Assembly: GCF_002289565.1 (NCBI RefSeq)
Contig: NZ_NTFY01000061.1
Location: forward strand, 62,001-126,000
Reading direction: 5' to 3'
DNA length: 64,000 bases
From: Rhodopirellula sp. SM50
GTDB lineage: Bacteria; Planctomycetota; Planctomycetia; Pirellulales; Pirellulaceae
In this document: piece after piece, positions 1 to 9,162 of the stretch
Layout of the letters: every line of letters starts with the position of its first letter
Numbering within the stretch: position 1 is the stretch's first letter
Notes under the pieces: model-generated
What the model was told of the DNA's origin: nothing
The model's input: only the letters and a program-made list of their open reading frames with translations
The model's database searches: none
Translations under genes and position numbers: made by a program

Positions 1-1
1 A

Positions 2-1495
2 GAAGTGGCCGCGGAGGAAGTTCACCGCTTGCCTCCCCTTGCCGAACCGATCTTGCAGCGCACGCCGAAGCGTGGGCTGTGGTGGGCCGGCCTGTTGGCC
101 GCGATCGCCGCCGGGTTGGTTTTGTTCGTGACGATGTTTGCCGGCCCCGCCGATCAAAACGATCGCCCCCAGGTGGCACAAACCATCCAGGAAAACGAAC
201 CCTCGGCGACGGGCTTCGGCGTCTTGAGCGGACAGTCCGATGCGGTTTGGGAAGGCGAGGCGATCGAAAACGGCGGGTTATTGCCGCAGGGCGAATTGCA
301 CCTTGTGTCCGGTTTGGTCCACGTCGAGCTGTTTAGCGGCGTGCAGATGGTGATTCGCGGCGAGGCGATGTTTTCGATCGATTCGCCGATGCAGGTCAGC
401 CTGCGGAAAGGCAGCGCGAGGGCTCACGTGCCCGAACCCGCTCACGGGTTTCGTCTGAAAACCGGAGCCGGAGAAGTCATCGATTTGGGCACTGAATTCA
501 CCGTCGATGTGGACGAGACGCGCTCGAGCGTGAAGGTGGTCGACGGCGAAGTCGAGTTGCGAACGCGCGAAGCCGAGACGCGGCGACTGCGCGACGGCGA
601 AGGGGTCGAATTGGCTGCCGACGGAACGTTGGCGAAGGAGTCGGCTGACGACATCGCATTGATCGGACCGGCCGCCTTTCAAGATGTATTGGCCGAGCGT
701 CAGTCGGATCAGTACCGTCGCTGGCAGCTCGCCACACAATTGCTGCGCAACGACCCGCGGCTGATGGCACACTATTTGGTCGACCCGACGCAAGGCTGGT
801 CGCGAACGCTGGTCAATCGGGCGTCGGCGGCAAGCCGGGTCAATGGCACAGCGATCGCCGGTGACGGGGCGGTCGTCGCCGCGACACCGACGCAAGACCG
901 CTGGGGTCGCGACGGCGGTGCGTTGGATTTCAGCCGCATGGGCAGCCGCGTCCGAGTGGTGGTTCCCGGAGAGCATCGCGGGTTGACGCTGATGTGCTGG
1001 GTGAAAATCAACAGTCTGGATCGATGGTACAATTCACTGTTCCTGACCGACGGCCACGAAGATCGCGAGCCGCATTGGCAGCTCATGAATGACGGCCGAA
1101 TGTTCTTCTCCGTCAAACCACCCGACATCGACCACCTGCCGCCAGCCGAACGGGAGCGACAAGTGTTTTACTCCCCGCCGTTTTGGGAAACCTCAATGAG
1201 TGGCCAGTGGATCATGCTGGCGACGGTTTATGATGTCGATCAGAAACTGGTGACCCACTACGTCAACGGCACACCGATCAGTCGCGAATCGATTCCGGAG
1301 ACGTTTTTGGTCGAATCGATCAAGATCGGTGCCGCATCGATTTGCAATTGGAGCGAGCCGATGTACCGCAGCGATGCAACGTTTGTGGTTCGAAATTTAA
1401 ATGGTTGTGTGGACGAGTTTGCGCTTTTCTCCGGCGCACTTTCGCACGAAGAAATCTCTAATCTCTATCACGCTGGAAACCCGAATGAGCGATAG
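2..1495 (+). CDS. FecR-domain membrane protein with C-terminal LamG domain, 5' partial
   Basis: The reading frame is open through the left edge of the window, so the N-terminus is missing. What remains is about 497 residues. A membrane segment lies at about residues 24-46 (LLAAIAAGLVLFVTMFAG), preceded by a basic stretch. A FecR-like periplasmic domain follows at about 60-215, including the pattern GAGEVIDLGTEFTVDVD. A LamG/concanavalin-like domain occupies about 245-490 (LTLMCWVKINSLDRW). In planctomycetes such proteins usually follow an ECF sigma factor gene and act as its anti-sigma or sensor partner. The sigma gene would lie upstream, outside the window. The next gene is the PSD1 protein, and an ATG at 1485 overlaps this gene's stop, so the two are probably co-transcribed. 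Family assignment is firm; the anti-sigma role and ligand are inference. Confidence 0.85.
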   Translation, partial: EVAAEEVHRLPPLAEPILQRTPKRGLWWAGLLAAIAAGLVLFVTMFAGPADQNDRPQVAQTIQENEPSATGFGVLSGQSDAVWEGEAIENGGLLPQGELHLVSGLVHVELFSGVQMVIRGEAMFSIDSPMQVSLRKGSARAHVPEPAHGFRLKTGAGEVIDLGTEFTVDVDETRSSVKVVDGEVELRTREAETRRLRDGEGVELAADGTLAKESADDIALIGPAAFQDVLAERQSDQYRRWQLATQLLRNDPRLMAHYLVDPTQGWSRTLVNRASAASRVNGTAIAGDGAVVAATPTQDRWGRDGGALDFSRMGSRVRVVVPGEHRGLTLMCWVKINSLDRWYNSLFLTDGHEDREPHWQLMNDGRMFFSVKPPDIDHLPPAERERQVFYSPPFWETSMSGQWIMLATVYDVDQKLVTHYVNGTPISRESIPETFLVESIKIGAASICNWSEPMYRSDATFVVRNLNGCVDEFALFSGALSHEEISNLYHAGNPNER

Positions 1496-1578
1496 ACCCA
1501 CCGGAATGCAATCAAGTTACTCCCGACGACGATCGAGCGCATCCCAGACGTGTTCACGCGGTTCGGCCGACAGGCCAA

Positions 1579-1604
1579 CACGTGGCGTTAGCCGGTGGCG
1601 CGTG
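1579..1604 (+). repeat. 26-bp dispersed repeat, copy 1
   Basis: This begins CACGTGGCGTTAGCC and ends GGCGCGTG. Near-identical copies occur at 4605-4630 and 4689-4714. An inverted 18-bp core is at 6728-6745. It sits between the FecR-LamG stop and the chosen PSD1 start, next to the 30-bp tandem repeat. Confidence 0.8.
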
Positions 1605-4589
1605 ATGGATGATGTTTCCGGCGCCGCTCGCTCACGCTTCCCGCTGGGACCGGCCGCTCGCTCACGCTTCCCGCTGGGACCGGCCGCTCGCTCACGCTTC
1701 CCGCTGGCGGTGGTGGCGGTGGTGTTGCTGGCCGGGATGGCTCGGGCGGACGAATCGGCCGAAGGCGATTGGGAGGCGGATTCGGTCCAGGCGGCGGAAC
1801 GCGATTTCACGCTCAAGGTCTTGCCACTGTTGAAGGACAAGTGCCTGGGGTGCCACGGTGGGGACGAAGAGGACATCAAGGGTGAATTCAGCGTGGTCAG
1901 CCGTGACGACTTGTTGCGCGGCGGTGAATCGGAAGAGCCGTCGATCGTCCCAGGCCATCCCGACGAGGGCACATTGATCGAGGCGATCGCTTGGGAAGGC
2001 TTGGAGATGCCGCCCAAAGAGAACGATCGATTGAGCGACGAGCAGGTCGAATTGTTCCGCCGCTGGATCAAGAGCGGTGCCCCCTGGCCCGATGAGGAAT
2101 CCCAGCAACGATACCGTGATGAAGAACGAACCAAGAAATCGACCAAAGATGGCGTCCTGTTCACGACCAGCGGCGGCACCAGCGAGCAATGGACCGACCG
2201 CCGCTACCAGCCCGAGGATCTGTGGGCGTGGGAGAAGCTGAAATCGAAGTCGGAGCTGTTGCCAGAAGGCACTCCGGCAGAGCGAGCAATCGATTACTTC
2301 GTCGACCGCAAGTTACAACAAGCGAACCTACAAACCTCTCCGCAAGCCGAACCGCGCGACCTGTTGCGTCGGGCGACACATGATTTGACCGGATTGCCGC
2401 CGACGCCCGAAGAAGTCGATGCGTTTATCGAGGCGTGGGACAAAGATCCGGATGCAGCCTGGTCGAGCACGATCGATCGCTTGCTGGCCAGCCCACGATA
2501 TGGGGAGCGTTGGGGACGCCATTGGTTGGACGTGACGCGCTACGCCGACACCGGCGGCATGTCGAACGACTACGAGCGTTCCAACATGTGGCGTTACCGT
2601 GATTACGTGATTCGAGCGTTCAACGAAGACAAACCGTACAACGAGTTCATTGTCGAGCAACTCGCCGGCGACGAATTGGCAGACGAGTCGGTGCGAACCC
2701 GCAGCGGTGGCGATGAAAACGTCGTCCAAGAAACCCGGCTCAACGGCAACTACACGCCCGAAGAATCCGAGTGGCTCGTCGCGACCGGGTTCCTGCGACT
2801 CGGCCCGTGGGACAACGCGATGATCGAAGCCGACGAAGCACGACAAATCTACTTGGACGATCTGGTCAACATCACCGGCCAGACGTTCCTGTCGACCACC
2901 ATGCGATGCTGCAAGTGCCACGATCACAAATTCGATCCGATCCCCACGCGAGACTACTACCGCATGTACGCCGCGTTTTCGACCACGCACATGGCCGAAC
3001 GCGCGGTCCCGCTGTTGGCCGAAGAATCAACGGACGCGTTTGAAAGCGGACGCGAGCATGTTCAACGGATGTTGGACTTCGCGGTTTCCGAAAAGAACAA
3101 GCTGGTCGAAAAACGCGAAGCGGCGGCGAGGAAATGGTTCGACGAACACGGCCTGCCCTACAAAAACGAGAATCAGCGAAAGAACCTGCCCGACGAAGAG
3201 AAACCGGAACGGCATGTCGGCTTGGATTATGTCGAACAGGGCCAGTTGAAGGTTCGCGAGCAAGACGAATGGATCTGGAAGCGTCGCCTGGAACGCTATG
3301 AGCCGATGGCGCAAAGCGTTTACAACGCGGCGTATGCGGACATGGCTTGGAACGGTGCCCGCAAGCTACGGATCGGCAAGCCGAAGAAAGAAAAGAAATC
3401 AATCGTCAGCCACATCTTGGTCGGCGGAGCATTGACGGCACTCGGGGACCAGGTCCTGCCGGGCGTCCTGAGTGCGGTGGCGTTGCCCGCCAGGCCGTCG
3501 TTGGCCCCCGGAGCGGTCGAGGACCCGTTCCTGCTGACGCCCGAAGTCGACGGACGACGATTGGGACTGGCCAAATGGATCGCTCACCCCGACAACGCAT
3601 TGGCGCTGCGTTCGATCGTCAATCGAATCTGGCAGTACCATTTCGGAGTCGGCTTGGCGGCCAACGCCAACAACTTCGGCGCCAAGGGGGACAAACCTTC
3701 GCACCCGGAATTGCTCGATTACTTGGCCAGCGACTTTGTCGAAAATGGTTGGACGATCAAACGGATGCATCGCATGATCATGCTGTCAGATGCCTATCGA
3801 CGTTCCACGGTTCCAACGCACAGCGAAACGCTCGCCGAAGTGGATCCGAACAATCGGTTGCTTTCACATTTCCCACGCCGTCGATTGAGTGCCGAGGAAC
3901 TGCGTGATTCAGTGCTGGCGATCACCGGAGAACTACGTCACTGTGACGGCGGTGTGCCGATCAAACCGGAGATCAACATGGAAGTGGCGTTGCAACCGAG
4001 AATGATTCAATTTTCGCTCGCCCCGTCCTACCAACCGTCGCCGAAGGCCGATCAGCGCAATCGCCGAACGATCTACGCCTATCACGTCCGCGGGATGGCC
4101 GACCCGTTTACGGAGTTGTTCAACCAGCCGAACCCGAACGAGTCGTGTGAACTGCGTGAATCCGCCTCGGTGACGCCTCAAGTGTTCACGCTGCTCAACA
4201 GCGCCATGATGACCGACCGATCGATTGCGTTCGCGCTGCGATTGGAAAAGGAACGTGACGCATTGCCGGCGCAAATCGATCGGGCGTTTCGTTTGACGTT
4301 CGGGCGGGAAGCTTCGGACGACGAGCGCAAGCAGTTGACACGTTATGTCAAAGAGATGCGCAGTTATCACGAATCGGTCGATCCCGCGCCGGTCGAGTAT
4401 CCGACCACCATCACGCGTTCGCTGGTGGAAGAGTTCTCAGGCAAGGTGTTCGAGTACGAAGAGATTTTGCCGGTCTTTGAAGACTACGAGTACGATCGCA
4501 AGGCCAGTGACGTGTCACCGCAGACACGGGCGTTGGCGGACATGTGTTTGCTGTTATGGAACACCAATGAGTTCATGTACGTGGAATGA
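1605..4589 (+). CDS. PSD1-type cytochrome c domain protein (DUF1549/DUF1553)
   Basis: This is a 994-residue secreted protein of the planctomycete PSCyt1-PSCyt2-PSD1 architecture. The chosen ATG gives an unusual n-region with three copies of AARSRFPLGP, then a hydrophobic core (LAVVAVVLLAGMARA) with likely cleavage after ARA. A heme-type motif CLGCH is at 80-84 in the PSCyt1 domain. DUF1549 covers about 205-450, and a second CxxCH (C435, C438, H439) is followed by DHKFDP. DUF1553 fills the C-terminal third (IAHPDNALALRSIVNRIWQY). It is followed 180 bp later by a DUF1501 gene, the usual partner. Such pairs often sit with ECF/FecR and sulfatase genes and have been linked to polysaccharide use; the biochemical role is not established. 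Alternative in-frame starts exist at 1401 and 1485. Confidence 0.88.
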   Translation: MDDVSGAARSRFPLGPAARSRFPLGPAARSRFPLAVVAVVLLAGMARADESAEGDWEADSVQAAERDFTLKVLPLLKDKCLGCHGGDEEDIKGEFSVVSRDDLLRGGESEEPSIVPGHPDEGTLIEAIAWEGLEMPPKENDRLSDEQVELFRRWIKSGAPWPDEESQQRYRDEERTKKSTKDGVLFTTSGGTSEQWTDRRYQPEDLWAWEKLKSKSELLPEGTPAERAIDYFVDRKLQQANLQTSPQAEPRDLLRRATHDLTGLPPTPEEVDAFIEAWDKDPDAAWSSTIDRLLASPRYGERWGRHWLDVTRYADTGGMSNDYERSNMWRYRDYVIRAFNEDKPYNEFIVEQLAGDELADESVRTRSGGDENVVQETRLNGNYTPEESEWLVATGFLRLGPWDNAMIEADEARQIYLDDLVNITGQTFLSTTMRCCKCHDHKFDPIPTRDYYRMYAAFSTTHMAERAVPLLAEESTDAFESGREHVQRMLDFAVSEKNKLVEKREAAARKWFDEHGLPYKNENQRKNLPDEEKPERHVGLDYVEQGQLKVREQDEWIWKRRLERYEPMAQSVYNAAYADMAWNGARKLRIGKPKKEKKSIVSHILVGGALTALGDQVLPGVLSAVALPARPSLAPGAVEDPFLLTPEVDGRRLGLAKWIAHPDNALALRSIVNRIWQYHFGVGLAANANNFGAKGDKPSHPELLDYLASDFVENGWTIKRMHRMIMLSDAYRRSTVPTHSETLAEVDPNNRLLSHFPRRRLSAEELRDSVLAITGELRHCDGGVPIKPEINMEVALQPRMIQFSLAPSYQPSPKADQRNRRTIYAYHVRGMADPFTELFNQPNPNESCELRESASVTPQVFTLLNSAMMTDRSIAFALRLEKERDALPAQIDRAFRLTFGREASDDERKQLTRYVKEMRSYHESVDPAPVEYPTTITRSLVEEFSGKVFEYEEILPVFEDYEYDRKASDVSPQTRALADMCLLLWNTNEFMYVE
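1623..1707 (+). repeat. 30-bp tandem repeat, three copies, inside the PSD1 signal region
   Basis: Copies start at 1623, 1653 and 1683; the third stops after 25 bp. The core is CTCGCTCACGCTTCCCGCTG. The period is a multiple of three, so the frame is kept and AARSRFPLGP is encoded repeatedly. A diverged single copy (CGCTCAGGCGTCCCGCTGG) lies in the spacer at 4657-4675, after another copy of the 26-bp repeat, so both parts seem to belong to one composite dispersed element. Confidence 0.85.
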
Positions 4590-4604
4590 CGCTGCAAATA
4601 CCAG

Positions 4605-4714
4605 CACGTGGCGTCAGCCAGTGGCGTGTGTCGAATCCACACCGACGCACGCCGGTCGCTCAGGCGTCCCGCTGGAATTGCACACCAGCACGTGGCGTCA
4701 GCCAGTGGCGCGTG
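4605..4714 (+). repeat. Composite dispersed repeat in the PSD1-DUF1501 spacer
   Basis: Two copies of the 26-bp repeat (4605-4630 and 4689-4714) are 84 bp apart. A 25-bp copy related to the PSD1 leader repeat lies between them at 4651-4675. This array fills most of the 180-bp spacer between the PSD1 stop and the DUF1501 start. It might affect the mRNA between the two genes, but nothing in the sequence proves a function. Confidence 0.75.
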
Positions 4715-4769
4715 CCGAACACACCTTCAACACAAACAAACCAACATCATCGCACAGGAAATTAGTCAA

Positions 4770-6176
4770 ATGAATCCATCACTCAATCGTCGCGACGCGT
4801 TATTCGGACTCGGTGCCTCCTTAGGTTCGGTCGCTTTCTCGGCGCTGCTTCAAGGCGAAGAGGCGGTGCAACCGACCGCGGGTGGTTCGCCGCTGTCGCC
4901 CAAGCCTCCGATGATGCCGGCCAAGGCGAAAAACGTCATCATGCTGTTCATGGAAGGCGGACCGGGCCAAATGGACACGTTTGACCCCAAGCCTGAATTG
5001 ACACGTTTGCACAAAACTGAATCCAAGCTGAAGGCGGGCCAAGAACAAGGATTCAAGTTCTTCGTCGGCAGCCCGTTCGGGTTCAATCAGGTCGGTGACA
5101 CCGGCATCGAAATGTGCGACCAATGGAAATACCTATCGGATCCCTACGTCGCCAACGAACTGTGCAACTATCGTGGTTGCCAAGCCGAATCGCTCAATCA
5201 CCCCGAAGCGTTGTTCCACATGAACACGGGCAGTCGCTTGGGAGGAGACCCCGCGGTCGGTGCCTGGGCGACATACGGTTTGGGGACGGAGAATCAGAAT
5301 CTGCCGGGCTACGTCGTGATGACGGAACTGGCATTGCCCCAGGGCGGTCCGACGAACTGGAGCAATGGATTTCTGCCGCCGTATTACCAGGGCACACGCC
5401 TGCGTCCGGAAGGTTCGCCGATCTTGGATCTGGCGCCGCAGGATTTTAAATCGCGTGAACACCAACGGCGTGCACTCGACGAACTGGCGCGGCTGAACAA
5501 GGCGCACCTGGATTCATTGGGCGCCGCAGATCAAAAATTGAGCGCCCGCATGCAGAGCTATGAGCTTGCGTTCCGCATGCAAACCGAAGTGCCGGGCGTG
5601 ATCGATTTGGCCAAAGAGTCCCAGGACACGATCTCGATGTACGGCATGGACGATCCCGAGACCGAAACCTTTGGGCGACAATGCTTGATGGCGCGGCGGT
5701 TGGTCGAAAGCGGCGTTCGATTCGTCCAGATCTTCAGCGGCGGATGGGACAGTCACGATTACCTGGAACGCGGTCACTCGTCGCGAATCAAGAGCGTCGA
5801 CAAGCCGATGGCGGCGCTGATTCGCGACCTGAAACAACGCGGCATGTTGGAAGACACGCTGGTGATTTGGACGGGCGAGTTTGGTCGCACGCCGGACAAC
5901 AATAAACGCGGCGGCGTCTATTCGCTCGGCCGGGGCCACAACAACATGGCGATGACCATGCTGATGGCCGGTGGCGGCGTGAAACCCGGCGTGGTCGGTG
6001 CAACGGACGAACTCGGTTCATCGGCAGTCGAGTGCGTGCACCCGATTCGCGATTTCCATGTGACGCTGTTGAAGCTACTGGGACTGGACGACAACAAGCT
6101 GACGTATTTCCACGGCGGCCGTTTCAAACAACTCAGCCAATTCGGCGGCGAAGTGATCGACGAGCTGATCGCCTGA
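4770..6176 (+). CDS. DUF1501 family protein with Tat-type leader
   Basis: This 468-residue protein belongs to the DUF1501 family, distantly related to the alkaline phosphatase/sulfatase fold. The ATG at 4770 is chosen because AGGA lies about 10 bases upstream and because it places a twin-arginine leader at the start (NRRDALFGLGASLGS, arginines 7 and 8). The longer frame back to 4608 is only translated repeat sequence. Typical family stretches are NVIMLFMEGGPGQMDTFDPK near residue 53, FSGGWDSHDYLERGH, and WTGEFGRTPDNN in the C-terminal half. DUF1501 proteins are nearly always encoded beside PSD1 proteins, as here, and the two probably work together outside the cytoplasm. The reaction is unknown. 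Confidence 0.9.
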   Translation: MNPSLNRRDALFGLGASLGSVAFSALLQGEEAVQPTAGGSPLSPKPPMMPAKAKNVIMLFMEGGPGQMDTFDPKPELTRLHKTESKLKAGQEQGFKFFVGSPFGFNQVGDTGIEMCDQWKYLSDPYVANELCNYRGCQAESLNHPEALFHMNTGSRLGGDPAVGAWATYGLGTENQNLPGYVVMTELALPQGGPTNWSNGFLPPYYQGTRLRPEGSPILDLAPQDFKSREHQRRALDELARLNKAHLDSLGAADQKLSARMQSYELAFRMQTEVPGVIDLAKESQDTISMYGMDDPETETFGRQCLMARRLVESGVRFVQIFSGGWDSHDYLERGHSSRIKSVDKPMAALIRDLKQRGMLEDTLVIWTGEFGRTPDNNKRGGVYSLGRGHNNMAMTMLMAGGGVKPGVVGATDELGSSAVECVHPIRDFHVTLLKLLGLDDNKLTYFHGGRFKQLSQFGGEVIDELIA

Positions 6177-6509
6177 CAAAAGTGGGAAAAGACGATTCAT
6201 TCGATTGGCAAAAGCTGGCGGGCGGCTCGATCGGTTCGAAGGTGGTGGAAGGATTCGAAATCCCGATCGCCGCGATGTTCGATGACCAAGCCAACGCGGC
6301 GGCGTTGGTCGGATTGTGCGACTAGACCACTGGCAGAGGCCTCCAGCCTGTCGATACAGGTGGTGTGCAGCGGTTTGGCGCAGCGGACGCCATCCCATCA
6401 TTTTGCCCCGAATCATTCTGCCATCCCTCCCGTGATCCCCACCGACTTGACTGGGTGGGATGTCAGGAAAACGTTGGAGGTTTCAATTCCCTTGGGGGCT
6501 TCTTGGGAT

Positions 6510-6585
6510 CAGCCGTTTGGCGCCAGCCTACGGGCTCTCCGTTGTTGCCGAGGCCCGAACGCTTGCGCGAATCGGCTGATGTCAA
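6510..6585 (+). repeat. Dispersed palindromic repeat modules A (6510-6536) and B (6551-6585)
   Basis: Module A begins CAGCCGTTTGGCGCCAGCC; module B ends GCGCGAATCGGCTGATGTCAA minus one base. Both recur at 53326-53395 in swapped order (B then A), with about 25/27 and 31/35 identical bases. The ends of A and B are roughly inverse complements (CAGCCGTTTGGCGC against GCGCGAATCGGCTG), so the pair could fold into a hairpin. Confidence 0.7.
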
Positions 6586-6727
6586 TCGTGTTTTTGATGC
6601 CCAATCGCTCCATGCTCATCGATGGTCCATCGCAGAATCGATTCGACAGAAATTTAGCGATGGCGCGAGACGGCGATTTTGCGCAAGGGTAGGCGGAGCG
6701 TTGGAACGTGGGAGGCGGCCGCGCGTT

Positions 6728-6745
6728 ACTGGCTGACGCCACGTG
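6728..6745 (-). repeat. Inverted copy of the 26-bp dispersed repeat core
   Basis: The reverse complement of these 18 bases is CACGTGGCGTCAGCCAGT, identical to the core of the copies at 4605 and 4689. It lies about 95 bp upstream of the sulfatase start. Confidence 0.7.
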
Positions 6746-6838
6746 CGGGAATGCAAACCCGGCGGGGACGCGTGAGTGAATTTGGGTTAGACTGTCGCGT
6801 CCATTTTCCCCGCGACTGCCCCCCACCGGACACGCTCC

Positions 6839-8185
6839 ATGCGACAGACTGTTCTTTTGCTGCTGACGATTGGGTTGACCCTTGCCCTCGGAGACGTGAC
6901 AGACGCGAAGCGTCCCAACGTGTTGATCATCTATGGTGACGATCAAGGCTCGATCGACATGGGTTGTTTTGGCGCCAAGGATTTAAAGACGCCGAACATG
7001 GACCGCTTGGCTAGCCAGGGATTGAAGCTGACCCAAATGTATTCCGCCGCACCAGTGTGTTCGGCCAGTCGCGTCGGTTTACTGACCGGGCGTTTCCCGG
7101 CGCGAGCAGGACAACCGGGAAACGGTGACCTGAAGACCGAAGAGGTCACGATCGCCGAAGCGTTTCGCCAGTCTGGTTACGCGACCGGTCACGTGGGCAA
7201 GTGGCACCTGGGGCGCACCGGAACGATCAATCCCGCCGGCCAGGGATTCGATCGCTGGTTCGGCCACCTGGAAGGATGCATCGACAATTTTTCACACTTC
7301 TTTTACTGGTCGGGACCGAACCGTCACGACTTGTGGGACAACGGGACCGAAGTGCATCGCCCCGGTGAGTACTTTCCGCAGTTGATGGTCGATCGTTGCA
7401 AACAATTCATCGACCGACAATCCGGCGACTCAACGGACAATCAACCGTGGATGCTGTACTGGGCCTTTAACGCGCCGCACTATCCCTACCAGGGAACGCC
7501 GGAGTGGTTGGAACACTACAGCGATTTGCCGACACCACGTCGTGAGTATTGCGCCTTCGTTTCGACGATGGATCAGTACATCGGAAAGGTTTTGGACTAT
7601 TTAGACGAGCGTGGATTGGCGGACGATACGATCGTGATCTATCAGCCCGATCACGGGCACAGTACGGAAACACGCGCGTTCGGCGGGGGCGGCGACGCGG
7701 GTCCGTATCGCGGCGCGAAATTCTCACTGTTCGAAGGCGGGATTCGGGTGCCCAGTGTCGTCCGCTTCCCCGGGCGGCTGCCGGCCGGGGAAACCCGTGA
7801 CCAGTTCATCACCTCGTGTGATTGGTTCCCCACCGTCGCCCAGTGGTGTGACGTCGCGTTGCCGAAGACCAAGCTGGACGGCGTTTCGATGGTTGAGGTA
7901 TTGGCTGACAACACGCCCGCACCGCGTGAACAGTTTTATTGGCAAATGGGCGCCGGGCGTTCGCCGCAGTGGGCTGTTCGCCGTGGCAATTGGAAGCTGA
8001 TCGGCAATCCGCGTGACACCACACCGCCGCAGACTCAGCAGATCAATGGCGGGCAGTTGAAAGAAAAATTGTTTCTGGCGGACTTGTCGCGCGACCCGGG
8101 CGAACAACGGAATCTGGCCGGCGAGCACAGCGACATCGTGATCGAATTGATGAAGCTGCGTGAGCAGATGATTTCAGATTTCTAG
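6839..8185 (+). CDS. Sulfatase (arylsulfatase family) with leader peptide
   Basis: This 448-residue enzyme should hydrolyse sulfate esters outside the cytoplasm. A signal peptide is visible (MRQTVLLLLTIGLTLALG, residues 1-18 or so). The metal-binding start of the fold is PNVLIIYGDDQGSIDMGCFG (27-46). The active-site segment is C74-S-A-S-R78, the position of the formylglycine-forming cysteine; alanine replaces the proline of the classic C/S-x-P-x-R motif. GHVGKWHLG follows near residue 117, and the second metal-binding segment YQPDHGHSTE lies near residue 267. It lies downstream of the PSD1/DUF1501 pair, a common planctomycete arrangement, but is separated by 660 bp of repeats and probably has its own promoter. 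Substrate cannot be read from the sequence. A formylglycine-generating enzyme is not encoded in this window. Confidence 0.92.
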   Translation: MRQTVLLLLTIGLTLALGDVTDAKRPNVLIIYGDDQGSIDMGCFGAKDLKTPNMDRLASQGLKLTQMYSAAPVCSASRVGLLTGRFPARAGQPGNGDLKTEEVTIAEAFRQSGYATGHVGKWHLGRTGTINPAGQGFDRWFGHLEGCIDNFSHFFYWSGPNRHDLWDNGTEVHRPGEYFPQLMVDRCKQFIDRQSGDSTDNQPWMLYWAFNAPHYPYQGTPEWLEHYSDLPTPRREYCAFVSTMDQYIGKVLDYLDERGLADDTIVIYQPDHGHSTETRAFGGGGDAGPYRGAKFSLFEGGIRVPSVVRFPGRLPAGETRDQFITSCDWFPTVAQWCDVALPKTKLDGVSMVEVLADNTPAPREQFYWQMGAGRSPQWAVRRGNWKLIGNPRDTTPPQTQQINGGQLKEKLFLADLSRDPGEQRNLAGEHSDIVIELMKLREQMISDF

Positions 8186-8282
8186 CGGCTCAACGGTCAA
8201 ACGGTCGCGGGGTTGGCAATCGGGCCGGAACAGTGCAGGATGATTCGACTGAACCAACCTCCACGCAAACTTTCATCCTGCC

Positions 8283-9128
8283 ATGTCAATCTGCCGCATC
8301 CCCGGTCCCGACGGTCGTCCCGAGTACGCTTTCTATCGCGACGGCAAGGTATGTCCGTTGCGTCAGGTGATGGACAGCGCACCGGTTGAATTTGAATTGT
8401 TCGGACTCCCACCAAGTGAGCTTCCGGATCCGGTGGGAATCGCCGAGGAGCACTGGTCGCCCGCGCCCGACGTTTTGTTACCGCCAGTGCCGACGCCCGA
8501 GAAAGTCATTTGCATCGGCCTGAACTATCGCGACCATGCGATCGAGACCAACTCGCCGATCCCGTCCGAACCGGTCGTGTTCAGCAAATTCAGCACCGCG
8601 GTGATCGGTCATGGGCAAGCGATCGAATTGCCGGAGATTGCCCACAAGGTCGATTATGAAGCCGAGTTGGTGGTGGTGATCGGGCGTGAAGGCCGCAACG
8701 TTTCGGTCGACGACGCCATGCAGCATGTCTACGGTTACACCTGCGGACACGACGTCTCGGCACGCGATTGGCAAAAGGGTCGTCCGGGCGGTCAATGGTT
8801 GCTCGGCAAGACCTTTGACACGTTTGCCCCGTTGGGACCGTGCCTGGTGACGACCGAGGCATTGCCCGACCCGTCAGACGTTCGCGTGCGGATGGAGCTT
8901 AATGGCGAAGTCGTCCAGGATAGCACGACGGCACAATTGATCTTTGACATCCCGACGACGATCGCGCACCTGTCCAAGTTCGTCACGCTGAAGCCCGGCG
9001 ACGTGATTTTCACGGGCACGCCGCCCGGCGTCGGGGACGCCAAAGATCCGCCGGTCTACCTGAAACCGGGAGATCGCTGCAGTGTGATCGTCGACGGCAT
9101 CGGAACACTGACCAACGTTTGCAAGTGA
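8283..9128 (+). CDS. Fumarylacetoacetate hydrolase family protein
   Basis: This 281-residue protein belongs to the FAH superfamily, whose members act on small oxo-acids or acylpyruvates using a divalent metal. The family start is [12 protein letters not shown] near residue 76. Metal-binding acidic residues lie in [11 protein letters not shown] and in the [10 protein letters not shown] segment. The C-terminal part has [12 protein letters not shown]. The N-terminal 70 residues form the usual small extra domain. Length fits bacterial 2-hydroxyhepta-2,4-diene-dioate isomerase or acylpyruvase-like members. It starts 97 bp after the sulfatase and could be read with it; the DUF1569 gene follows 34 bp later. 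The exact substrate cannot be told from sequence. Confidence 0.9.
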   Translation: MSICRIPGPDGRPEYAFYRDGKVCPLRQVMDSAPVEFELFGLPPSELPDPVGIAEEHWSPAPDVLLPPVPTPEKVICIGLNYRDHAIETNSPIPSEPVVFSKFSTAVIGHGQAIELPEIAHKVDYEAELVVVIGREGRNVSVDDAMQHVYGYTCGHDVSARDWQKGRPGGQWLLGKTFDTFAPLGPCLVTTEALPDPSDVRVRMELNGEVVQDSTTAQLIFDIPTTIAHLSKFVTLKPGDVIFTGTPPGVGDAKDPPVYLKPGDRCSVIVDGIGTLTNVCK

Positions 9129-9162
9129 GTACTCTATTCGCAACCTGAAAAGGAACCATCTG

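Larger units (their letters stand above)
6177..6838. other. Repeat-rich intergenic region, no gene supported
   Basis: No reading frame here looks coding over a useful length. A stretch at about 6181-6325 translates to a plausible peptide (KVVEGFEIPIAAMFDDQANA) and might be the end of a decayed gene, but I cannot identify it. The rest holds dispersed repeats, including CATTTTGCCCC near 6400 and the modules listed separately. Confidence 0.6.

Noticed and set aside
1623-1707. Short tandem repeat as a CRISPR or phase-variation tract
   Set aside because: Three 30-bp units have no spacers, and loss or gain of a unit would not shift the frame, so simple frame-based switching is unlikely.
6282-6736. 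Plus-strand frames of 136 and 123 codons before the sulfatase gene
   Set aside because: They run across dispersed repeats and share no protein-like features.
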